Positions 11,101 to 23,100 of a stretch of DNA of 64,000 bases are shown here, in pieces. Every line of letters starts with the position of its first letter. Position 1 is the first letter of the stretch. The position numbers and the translations under genes are program-made. The notes below the pieces were generated by a model. The model saw only the letters and a list, made by a program, of their open reading frames with translations. It was not told the origin of the DNA and made no database searches. The DNA comes from Gavia stellata. Its lineage: Eukaryota > Chordata > Aves > Gaviiformes > Gaviidae. Location: assembly GCF_030936135.1 (NCBI RefSeq), contig NC_082637.1, positions 248,001-312,000 of the forward strand, read 5' to 3'.

Positions 11101-14100
11101 AGCCTAAGGTCTATCAGTATTAGTACAGACTAAGGTAAAAAAAGAGTTGAATGCCTCCATCTTTTCTTCATCCCTATTTGTCAGGTGACCGTCTTCAACA
11201 AGTATTGGTGCAATGTTTTCCTTGGACCTCCTTGTGCTATTAGCATACTTATAAAAGCCTTTCTTGTTGTCTGACACAACACTGGTGGGTTTCAACTCTT
11301 GTTGAGCTTTGGCCTTTTGTGCCTTCTCCCTGTATATGCAAGCCACAGCTCTGTAATCTTCCTGTGAAGCCTGACCTTGCTTCCAGAGATCATACAATTT
11401 CTTTTTCCTCTTGAGTTCCAAGAAAAAAAAAGGTGCTTCTTAAAAACTGACCAACACTCATGGAGCCCTAAGCCCTCAAAAGCAGTTTCTGGGGGAACAC
11501 TGGTAACTAGCTCCCTGAGTAGCTTAAAGTTTGTTCTCTTGAAAGCCAGGGTAGCAACCCTGCTGACCTTTTTTCTCATTACACCAAAAATTTTCAAATC
11601 TACCATTTCATGATCACTGTGGCCAAGCCAGACGCCTGCCATCACACCTTCCACAAGTCCTTCTCTATCACAAACCAGTCTAGGAGGAAATCTTTCCTAG
11701 TTGGCTCACTGAGTACTTGTGACAAGAAATTATGTTATTTTCAGGAATTTCCCGGATTTGCTTGTCACAGCAGTATGGTATTCCCACTTGATGTCTGGGA
11801 AGTTGAAATCTCCCATAAGGACAAGGACTACTGACCCAGAGGTTTCTCCTAATTGCCTATAGAATAACTCATCGGTGCTATCATCCTGGCTGAGTGATCA
11901 ATAGTGGATGCCCACAACGACATCTGCTTCATTTTCCATCCCCCTAATCCTCATCCAGAGGCTCTCAGCCACATCATCTCTAACTGTAGGGGCTGTACAG
12001 TCAAACCTCTCCATTACATACCGCGTGACACCTCCACCTTGCCTACCCTGCCTATTCATCCTGAACAGCCTATAGCCCTCCGTCCCAGCACTCCAGTTGT
12101 GGGACCTATTTCACCAAGTCTCACTAATACCAATGACGTTGTATCTCTGGGAACGGACCAACGTTTCCAGTTTGTCCTGTTTGTTTCTTATACTGTATGT
12201 GTTGGTGTACAAGCATTTCAGATGTGCTCCTAAATCCTCAGTGCTCCCTGGAACAGTGTAAATGCTCCCATTAGCATCCTCAGGTGATGCCGTGCCATCC
12301 TTTGGCTTACCTTCATCTCTCCTGATGGTATCCCTTTCCCCCATGTGTTCCTTTCCACACACTGATCTGCCTTGCTGCTTCTTACAACTGAAATGAATAC
12401 ATTTTTGTACGTGTCTGAATTCTACGCGATATGTCCTCTTAAGTGATGAGTAGAAAATCTTGAATTTTGTTCATGCTGAACTTTGAATCAGGCCTTTTTT
12501 TCATTTTTAAAATAGAAAGCTTATGCATTTTCTTTTTACAAAGTGTCTTTCAGAAAAGAAATAGTTTTTAGTTTCTAGTATCAGCTGCTGAATTACCTGA
12601 TAAGCTGTATTTGTGACCACTACTGTAAACTGACAAAGCAATTAACACAAATAGATTTATGTGTTAAAAAATGTAACTATTTATCCTTTTAGGTATTAAT
12701 TAACAATGGCTTCACTCCGGATAAAGAAGACTATGAATTTTGTGCAAAAGTGGAAGATATGGCGTTGCCATCACAAGGATATTTTGGAATATCTGCAGCA
12801 ACAGGGGGACTTGCAGGTAGCAAATGTTAAAAATTGTGACAAACGGTGTGGAAACTTGGAGGGCTTGCAAGAGAGTGTTTTTTACTGCTAGTGTTGATCC
12901 GTTTGACTCCCATTCCCAAATTACTGATATGCTTAAGGCCTTTTCCTGGCTAAAGCAGAAGGACTTTCAATTTGTCCTGACAAAGACATTGTGCAGTCTC
13001 ATTCCCCACCGTGTAAAATCTTGGGAGGACTTTGGGAGGGTGCTGTTGCCTGAAGATCCTTTGCAAGTGCAAGGTTGACTTGGGAAGTACCAGGATTTGT
13101 GATGTCTAGCAGTAGCAATTAACAGTTGGTTTTTGTTTTGTTTGTTGAATACAGATGATCATGATGTCCTGTCTTTTCTGACCTTTCAGTTGACTGAGCC
13201 TGGGAAGGAAGTAGTAAGCATCTTTATGCATAATTAGTAAAATATGTTATTGTATATGTTTTGTATGTAATACCAGATTATGTCATTTCCTCTGAAGTCA
13301 TGCTTGGCATCCCTGTTTCAGGATTTTGTCACATCTGTTTTAGAAAAATGAGACTAATACTGTAATGTTTCAGTAATATTTTAATTAACGTTTTCCGGAC
13401 CAGAATTCGTGAAGCAACACTGAATCAACAAAAATCCTGATGTTAAATGAAAACATGCAGAGGAAACAAGCTAAAAAGTACACTCTGTTTGGAAAGTGGA
13501 CAAATTATCTGTTCTTGCTTTCAACTTCCCATACCTCTAGAACACTTCTGTACTGCTAAACAGTATCTATCTTTGTAAAACTTGATTTCTTTTTAATCAC
13601 GGAAAGTACGTATGTATCAGGAAAAAGCTATGGGTCTCCATAGGAATGTCTGGTTTCTCACTTCAGCTTAACTTTTGGACTTGATGATCTTACAGGTCAC
13701 AGAATCACAGAATGATAGGGGTTGGAAGGGACCTCTGGACATCATCTAGTCCAACCCTCCAAGGTCTTTTCCAACCTTAGTGATTCTGTAATATATTAAT
13801 GTGCTCCACTCCACTAATTGTGTTATGTCTTCAAATCTGAAATCTGAACAGCCTTGCTGGAGAGTAAGTTATATAGGAGTGGTGGAGAACATGAAAACAT
13901 CTCTCTCCCTGACCCCCCCCCCCCCTTAATGTTTTAAAGCCAACACCAGATGCAGAAATTCCTCAAAAAGATAAAGAGAAGTATCAAGAAGAGTTTGAAC
14001 ACTTTCAGCAAGAATTGGATAAAAAGAAAGAAGAATTTCAAAAGGAACATCCTGATGTGCAAGGACAGCCAGGCAAGTTATTTGAGCAGTTTTTCAGTTG

Positions 14101-17100
14101 TCAAGGAAAACGTTTGCTTTCCGGGATATTCAGAACTAGAGCCTGATACTCTGACTGATCTTACTAAGCTCATACTGATGTTATTTACTTTATTTAAGAG
14201 TCTTTCATCTTTTCTTTGTAAAGTGTTTTCTGAAATATAAAGTCCCTTTTGTCATGCCTGGATTGAGAACAAAACAAACGAATGGAAACATGGTGGAAAC
14301 AATGAGAATCTGTATGGAACAGTAGAAGGGAGAGAAAGTCATGCATCCCTCTGTAAACTGATGATTAAGGAAGCATGGCCTTTTTTAGTTGTTTGAAAAT
14401 ATATTTGAAAGTTCACCTTTTTGGTCTGTTTCTGCACATTTATAACAAACTTTTTTTTTCATCTTGTTTTATGGATGGTTGTTAAAGATGGGCTAGAGGG
14501 TGTGCTGGAACATGTGCTTGCTTGGAAAAGCTTTTTCATGCTTGCCTAGTATCGGACATGGGTTGAGTTCTGTCAGTTTCAGGACCACAGCATTAGCTGG
14601 CATTCAGTGTTGGTATTTGGATTGGCTAATAACCAAATTTTCTGCTTGATGTTGTTGAAAACTGTGGTCTTTATTTTTACATTTTAAGCTATTGATAAGA
14701 AGTCTAAGTTTGGTTGGTTAAGGCAGAATTGCCCTTTCCACTATTGACACCACACATCTGCAGCTCTCAGCAAGCATTGGTTTAAAGACACTTCAGACTG
14801 AACAGTGTTTTTCCACTGACTTAAAATAATATTTAATTTAGGGAAATTATAATAATGACTCTTGCCCAGTTTTTTGAGTGTTTAGCCAAAGTGCTTTGAC
14901 TTTGATTGTTCTGCTGGTTCTTTAATTTAATTTTTTTTTTTTTGAGCTGGGCAAAAAAAGAATCTGCTTATTTGAAAATATAATGGAGGTCAGTCTATTT
15001 TTTACTCTTGTGGCTTGAATTAGCTGTATTTGAACACATACATATCAGGAATATACTTCAGGCATCTACACATGAAATTTCAGGTTGTAATTTTTTTTTT
15101 TGCACAGTGCTAAGTTATGACTGTTCTAAAGGTCCTACACCATTTTAACTTCATCTGTGTTTTTGAAATACTGTCCAGCCTGCCATTGATAAGAAATAAT
15201 AATCTTTTTGACACAGATTCTTTTGGACTTTCTTCTTTCTGATGTTGAAGCTGGGTAGGAACTCACTCAAAATGTGCAGTCACTTCTCTATTTCAAGCTA
15301 CTTTTTAAAGCTTACTTTTTCTAAAAAGTAGCTGTTACTTAATACCTGCAAACCTCTTCTGAAGGATAGTTGGTAATACAATGCTAGCTTATGCAAAGGT
15401 AGCTGCCTCCTAATAATAACAGCATCCTGTTTCCATTTTATGTTGCACATTACCGAAGTATTGAAATAGGAACTCTAAGATGGAGTCTGGGTTTGAATGT
15501 GTGGTTATCTCTGTTCAGTTGTTCTGATCCCATTTGGGTATCCTTTGCTATGGCAATGGTGATTAAACACCAAATACATCAAATTATGGGGAAAAAAATA
15601 TATCCATGTGGAAACTTTAAGGGTGCAAGAAAAATAATACAATGCAACTTATGAGGAATGCATATATGTAAGTGCTACCTGTGCTTTTTTCTATCAGCGG
15701 ATGATCTTTTTGAAAGTGTAAGTGATCGTGAACTGAGACAAATCTTTGAGGGGCAAAATCGAATTCATCTTGAAATCAAACAGCTTAATAGGCAATTGGA
15801 CATGATTCTGGATGAGCAGAGGAGATACGTTTCTGCAGTCACAGATGAGATTGCTAAAAGAGGAGCTGGTTTTCCAGGTCAACAAGGACAGGTAAATAAA
15901 AAAACCCAACAATCCACTGTGACTGATAGCTCAGCCTAATTTCAGCAGCATGATTGATTTGCCTTTTCCAAGATATGTTGATCTTTTTCTCCCCTTCCCC
16001 TGCCCCCCACCAGGTTTCCCAGCAAGAGATTGAGAAAGTTGTGAAAACTCAAGAAGAGGTCATTAGACAAGTAAATGAAATAAGGTAAATGCTTTCTAAA
16101 TATGAAGGCTGTATTTTGAATTTCATACTATTTTCCACCTTTTATAAATCCTATTTATTATTTCAGTAGGAGAATATTGACAAACTTGGAATTTCTCTGT
16201 GTCAGTTCCTTAGTGATGAGTCTCTGCATACATTTAATTTCTATAATAAAGTAAGTTCATGTCCCTGGGGTGGCTAAGCCCCCTAATTTGCCTCTTTTAT
16301 TATCATGAGATTCCACTTCAACAGATAAGTCCAGTCTCTCTAAAAACAGTCGATTTCTGCTACTGTGATAACCTGCTACCTCATGGAAATTTGTTGCTCT
16401 GACTTTGGAGTATTGATTGATAACAACACGAGCATAAATGCCTTTGATTTATAGCTAGTGAACCTAAAAAACCAAAAAAAGGTGTATTGGAGTAACTTGT
16501 CCATATACTCAGTCTACTCCTGATACAATGTTTATATGAGTTTGTCATATAATATTATGAATAAAATCTATAATATTATATTTGGATAATATTATGAGAT
16601 ATATATTTGAGGTTTTGTTTAGTGTAAACAACATATAAAGGCATGTAAGTAATTCTGAGAAGCAGTTCTGTACAAATGAAAATGTCTGTGTATGTAATAA
16701 GAGTTGAGATTTATTGCTTATTCTTCTAATTTTGAGGTTTTTTTTAAAGTAGTTCACTTCTTTCTTCAATATAGACATATATTTTTTCTTTGTTTCTTTT
16801 CCCTAATTTTGCCATGACTGCCTAAAGCTCATCTATTGAATATTTCTCCATAGTTGTCCGTTAAGGTTACAGATTTGTATATCTCAAAAAGTATTTACAG
16901 TTTTATGTCAAGTCTCTCAGAATTCCAGTGTGTACAAGCCTTTGAGAGGCCTCTTCCCCACCCCACTCCCCGCCCTTGTAGATTAACCTATTTTATCAGT
17001 AGGAGTAGGGCTAGGCCTTGAGGAAAGCATTGCTTCTTGATGGCAGTTGAAACAAAGGCCAGATCTGGAAAATATTTAATGTCCTCTCTTATGTCCTCTC

Positions 17101-20100
17101 TTGGCCTGAACTTTGAAAAATAAGGGGACAAAAAGTGCAGTTTCCACAGTCCTGCACCTGTGAAGGAGTAACTCCATCCATCAGTACAGTCAGGGGACTG
17201 ATCAGCTGAAAGCAATTTTGCAGAAAAGAACTTTGGAATCCTGGTGGACAAGAAGTTGGACATTAGACAGCAATACATGCTTACAAGAAAAACCACCAGC
17301 AGCATCCTAGGCTGTGTTACGCAGGGCGTTGCCAGTGGGTCGAGGGAGATGATTATCCCTCTCTATTCAGCACTGGTGACACTGCATCTGGAGTCCTGTG
17401 TCCAGTCCTTGCCACCCCAGTACAAGAGAGACATGGACATACTGGGGGGACTCAAGTGAAGGATCATGAAAATTATTAAAGGGTTGGAGCATTTGTTGTG
17501 CAAGGAGAGCACAAGTCTTAAGAGGAGTGGCTGAGGGAGCTGGGGTTGTTCAGCCTGGAGAAGAGGAGGCTGAGGGGAGGCCTCATCGCTCTCTACAACT
17601 ACCAGAAAGGGGGTTGCAGAGAGGTGGGTGTTGGTCTCTTCTCACAAGTGACTAGCGACAGGACAAGAGGAAATGGCCTCGAGTTGTGCCAGGGGAGGTT
17701 TAGGCTGGATATTAGGAAAAAACTTCTTTACTGAGAGAGTGGTGAAACATTGGAACAGGCTGCCCAGGAAAGTGGTGGAGTCACCCTCACCGGAGGCGTT
17801 CAAGGAACATGTGGACGTGGCACTGCAGGACATGGTTCAGTGGGTGTGGTGGAGTTGGGGTGATGGTTGGACTTGATGATCTGACAGGTCTTTTCCAACC
17901 TTAGTGATTCTGTGAGAGGCTGGAGGAGCTAGGATTGTATAGCCTGGAGAAAAGTGTTGGGGGTGTCTTATCAATGGTTATAAATACCTGATTTTGGATG
18001 TGGTGAGGGCAATAGAGATGGAGCCAGACTATTCTCACTGGTTCCCAGCGACAGAGTGAAGGGCAACAGGCACGAACTGAAATACAGGAAATTCTGTGTA
18101 GATGTAAGAAAAGAAACTTGTGAGGGTAGCTGAACACTGGAATAGGTTGGTTGCTCAGGAAAGTTTTGCAGTCTCCATCTTACGAGATACTGGAAACCCA
18201 ACTGTCACTAAAAATACCTTGGTTTGTTAGGTGCTAAGACATATTGTCATACAGCACTTAAGGCGATGAAAAAAAAAAGGGGGGGGGGAAAGGCAGTCTA
18301 ATATTAAATTACTGTTGCTTACATTGCGTAGTGAAGAGAGAAATGTGTTGGGTTTTTTTATGTGCTAGTGTATTGTGTAGACCGTTTTAGTAATCTTGTT
18401 CCCATTTCTTGTAGGTTAGAGAAAAATAGGAAAACATTTTTAAACTGTACTGTGATAGAAGTGCCTGTTTGTTCCTTACACATGGGCTGAATGCTTTTAT
18501 TTAAAAAATAAAAGGTGTGTGAATATTTGATGGTCTAATTTTTATTTACTGTGTGAAAACCAGGCCTGTCAACTGATACATCAATGCCTTTTGTAGCAGA
18601 AGATAATCCCATTAAGGGAGACCTTGACACTTACAGACCTGTTTTCTTGCCTGGATGAATTCAGTTATGTGGCAATCTTGGGTAACTTACTGGAATCTAA
18701 CTGTACTACATTAAGACTCCTGGGGGGATTGTTGGGTTTGGTTTTTTTGTCAGAGGACTTTCTGCCAGTTAACTTTTTCAGGGAACTTCTGTATCTTCAG
18801 GGACACTTGCAAGTTCCCAAGTGATTAATACTTTTGCTTTTTAAGATGCAGTTTTTAAAATCAAGTGAGAGGTATGCTGTACCTTTTCAAACTACGTTAC
18901 CAAATGATGTAAAAAATCTTATCTTGAAGGTGCTATACTGCTAAAATGGATTTGAGAAAAAGGAATTTCCTGTGTTTGATAGGGATGTCTGTGTACTGTG
19001 TCTAAGATGTTTTACAGTTGCTGTGTTTAGCAGGAATGTCTTTAAGTTGGTTTAATCCTTCATTTATAGTAGTTAAAACATTCCTTACCTTGGGCTTAAA
19101 AAATGGAGAAAAACAATTGTTACAACTTGTTGTTGTAGTATATAAGCAGTTGTGGTTTTTTTCCTGTATTAGTTCAAGGGCAGCTCTTGTGATTTATTTA
19201 AGTAGGTCAGTTTTTTGTAGAATCAAGATTAGAGTGCTTCCATTTTTGCACTTGTTCTTCCACGAAAGCTTTTGTTAATATTCTTGACAAATCTTTATAC
19301 CTTGTAAGCAAATTAGATTTTCTTGTTAACGTTGGCAGTCTGCCCTTTTAGTGACTACTTATTAGGTATGAGTTTGCGTAACATCATCTTAATATTTTTC
19401 TTAGATTAAAGAAATGCTTTATTTATAGATAGAAATGAACAGCCCGCTGTTGCCCTGCTGGTCATCCCGGAGGAAAAGGACTTACTGTCCAAGTAATTTT
19501 CTTGTCAAGATTTGTGGATTTCTTAATCATCTGATTACAAAAGAATCTTGCATGTTCATACAGTAGAAACTATCAGCATGGTATTGTTCATGCAAAAGTA
19601 AATGTAAATTAAATTTGGTACAGACTATGTCTATATAAGGAAGTTATTTTGCTTTTAACAAATAGTGGATCTGTCTGGGGGAAGATGGGTGTGCAGATTT
19701 CTGTTGATTACATAGGGATGGTGGTATTAGGAGGGAGAGGAACGAAATGAGTGTCACACTTGTGTTCTAGCACTGGAAATAGTGGGGCAAGATAAACAAT
19801 GTGATGGATGTGGATAGACAGAATTACTATCAGCATTTATTAGGCAGTGGTCATGATGATGGTTGCATGGGTTATTTAAGGAAAAAAAATCTTCCAGTGA
19901 AAAACTTACTTCTAAAATAGGTTATTATAACACTAATTCAAAGTACAGGTTAATATTAATCAATTTACTTTAAATAATCTACACAATGACAATACAAAAA
20001 TACAAAACAATTTCTGGATAACGTATATGCTAATTTAAGTTAGGACAGATAAGGGGTTTTTTTGCATTCATTTTGTATGTATAAATTCCAAACCAGAAAC

Positions 20101-23100
20101 GTAGAATGAGAGGTGAGAGCTGATTTGATTAGTTCTGTTTGCAGTGGCTTACCAGAAGCAAACAGCTGCTTTTGGTAACTCCTTTTGATAACTTTGCAAT
20201 ATTAAAAATTAGCTTATTGAGGTAAATGTTGAGAATTTTGCAGAAATCCATGGCTAACTCCAGCGGGCCTAGAGTGCAGTACATTATCTGGAATAACTGG
20301 AAATGTAACTGTGGAAAGTGATTGATCTTCTAACATGTGCTGGAAGTGGGATTGAGCTTTTACAAAGATAACAGGAAAGGGTGAATTCTTGGATCTTTTT
20401 GTTACTGAAAGTGAAAATAATTTTCTTGGTTATGTGGGAAGTATGCAGAATACTGGTAGTCTATGATGTTAAGTTGATTTGTGTGTTAAAGCGGTATTTT
20501 TAAGAAAAACTGGTAGTCTTCACTTTGAAGAAAAGTATACTGTTAATCCAGCATTTAATAGGGGCTGTAATTCCTAAATGCTTCTTTGTTAAAGTGGTGT
20601 ATCTACAACTTGATACAATTGTGTAGATTAATTTAGTGTGTGGCTTTGACTCTGCAGAGGGATCTGGACAGGCTGGATCGATGGGCCGAGGCCAATCGTA
20701 TGAGGTTCAACAAGGCCAAGTGCTGAGTCCTGCACTTCGGTCACAACAACCCCAGGCAACGCTACAGGCTTGGGGAAGAGTGGCTGGAAAGCTGCCCGGC
20801 AAAAAAGGACCTGGGGGTGCTGGTTGACAGCCGGCTGAATATGAGCCAGCAGTGTGCCCAGGTGGCCAAGAAGGCCAACGGCATCCTGGCCTGTATCAGA
20901 AATGGTGTGGCCAGCAGGAGTAGGGAGGGGATCGTGCCCCTGTACTCGGCTCTGGTGAGGCCGCACCTCGAATGCTGTGTTCAGTTTTGGGCCCCTCACT
21001 CCAAGAAGGACATTGAGGTGCTGGAGCGTGTCCAGAGAAGGGCGACGAAGCTGGTGAGGGGTCTGGAGCACGAGCCTTACGAGGAGTGGCTGAGGGAGAT
21101 TATGTTGTTCAGTCTGGAGAAGAGGAGGCTGAGGGGAGACCTTACCGCTCTCTACAGTTGTTGGGGTTGTGGTGAGATGGGTGTTGGTCTCTTCTCACAA
21201 GTGACTAGCGACAGGACAAGAGGAAATGGCCTCGAGTTGTGCCAGGGGAGGTTTAGACAGGATATCAGGGGAAAAACTTCTTTACTGAGAGAGTGGTGAA
21301 GCATTGGAACAGGCTGCCCAGGAAAGTGGTGGAGTCACCCTCACCGGAGGCGTTCAAGGAACGTGTGGACGTGGCATTGCGGGACGTGGTTTAGTGGGTG
21401 TGGTGGAGTTGGGGTCATGGTTGGATTTGATGATCTGACAGGTCTTTTCCAACCTTAGTGATTCTGTGACTTAGTATGTAGCTGCTTCAAGTAGTTCAAA
21501 CATGCTGCATAGTTCTTATAGAATCATGCAATTGTTTAGGTTGGAAAAGACCTTTAAGATCGTCAAGTCCAACCATTAACCTAACCCTGCCAAGTCCACC
21601 ACTAAACCATGTCCCTAAGCACTTCATCCACACGTCTTTTCAAATACCTCCAGGCATGGGGACTCAACCACCTCCCTGGGCAGCCTGTTCCAATGTCTGA
21701 CAACCCTTTCAGGGAAGAAGTTTTTCCTACTGTCCAGCCTAAACTTCCCCTGATGCAACCTGTGGCCATTTCCTCTTGTCCTGTCACTTGGGAGAAGAGA
21801 CCAACACCCACCTCTCTGCAACCTCCTTTCAGTTAGTTGTAGAGAGCGATAAGGTCTCCCCTCAGCCTCCTCTTCTCCAGGCTAAACAACCCCAGTTCTT
21901 TCAACTGCTCCTCACAAGGCTTGTGCTCCAGACCCCTCACCAGCTTCGTTGCCCTGCATTGAACATGCTCCTCTGGAGCCCAGTAATGGAGTGAAAGCTG
22001 CTGTAACACTAATATAGTATATCTATGCTTGCAATTTTTACTTCTGGAGAGTTGTCATAGTGCCTTTGAATAGATATGTACCTTCCTAGTTTTCTCTTTT
22101 CTCCTGTTTTTGGTTTTTTTTTTTTAATTTTTAGTTCTGTGGTTTTTGAATTTTAATGGCATGAAGAGCAACTGATGCAAAGCTAAAATATGGGCAACAT
22201 CTTTATGAAGATTATTTGATGCTTAACTTGCCGTTTTCACAATGAATATACGCCGTCGCAAAATCAGTAATACAATTTTGTATAACACTTATAAATATGA
22301 TTATATGTAGTTGTTCGCAGTTTACTCACTGAATAGTATTAAAGCCAGGTGTTTTTTTGGTTTTTTTTCTTATGTGAAAGTTACATCTGAAAGTGTTCAA
22401 GGCCAGGTTGGATGGGGCTTTGAGCAATGGGATCTAGTGAAAGATGTCCCTGCCCACGGCAGGGGGGTTAGACCAGGTGATCTTTAAAGGTCCCTTCCAA
22501 CCCAAACCATTCTATAATACTGTGATAAATTGCTGACCACTGTACAGAGAGTTAGGAGTTTACCTTGAAGGCATTGAAGTAAGCTCTCATCTGAACAAAA
22601 TGTAAAATTTTAAGTAAATGTAAAAAGAAATCCGAAGACATACATTTGGATTGTTTATTCTGTTAATAATGAAGAGATTAACATTCACATGATAAATATT
22701 TTAGCTGTAGAATAATCCTCTTTGCAACTGAAAAGAGACATCATAGTAGGGGAAAATTATACAAACATATTGATTAGAGACTAAGTATTTTTCTCTCATT
22801 GACTAGTTTACCTCAAACAGAATTACTTACGGTACCTCAACTTTTTAAGGATTTAATTTGATTTGTTGTAGAAGCAAAATGAATTCACATGAAGACAGTA
22901 TTAAGTATTATGACAGTGCATATTGGAAATGAGTTTCTCGTCTAAATGATAATCATGAAACAAGGATGTATCTAAATCTTTTCTTATCCCTAAAGCCTCT
23001 TCTTTATTTTTATTTCTTACATGACTGCTTTTATTTATTTATTTTTGAAACAGCTTTTGGTTTTCTTCGAAGATTGCATTAAACTCTGCTTATCCTAAAG

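Larger units (their letters stand above)
8252..12692 (+). other. LMAN1: LMAN1 intron 5
   Basis: A 4.4-kb intron, two thirds of which is one antisense CR1 element (9405-12375). The part before it (8252-9264) is unique. Around 9265-9345 there is a stretch resembling the 3' end of a very old CR1/L3-type element on the minus strand (weak). Confidence 0.8.
13214..13939 (+). other. LMAN1: LMAN1 intron 7
   Basis: A 726-base intron holding the nested CR1 footprint at 13677-13790. It ends in a run of 13 C at 13913-13925 that serves as most of the polypyrimidine tract for exon 8. Confidence 0.85.

Noticed and set aside
13211-13216. Alternative exon 7 donor at 13211
   Set aside because: Would drop one residue; the donor three bases later has better consensus (GTAAGC) and keeps the 510-residue length. 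NAGNAG-like use at the donor remains possible.
17244-17876. Frames resembling a conserved protein in LMAN1 intron 10
   Set aside because: They are C-terminal CR1 ORF2 remnants, repeated at 20817-21299 and 21602-21821, not a host gene.
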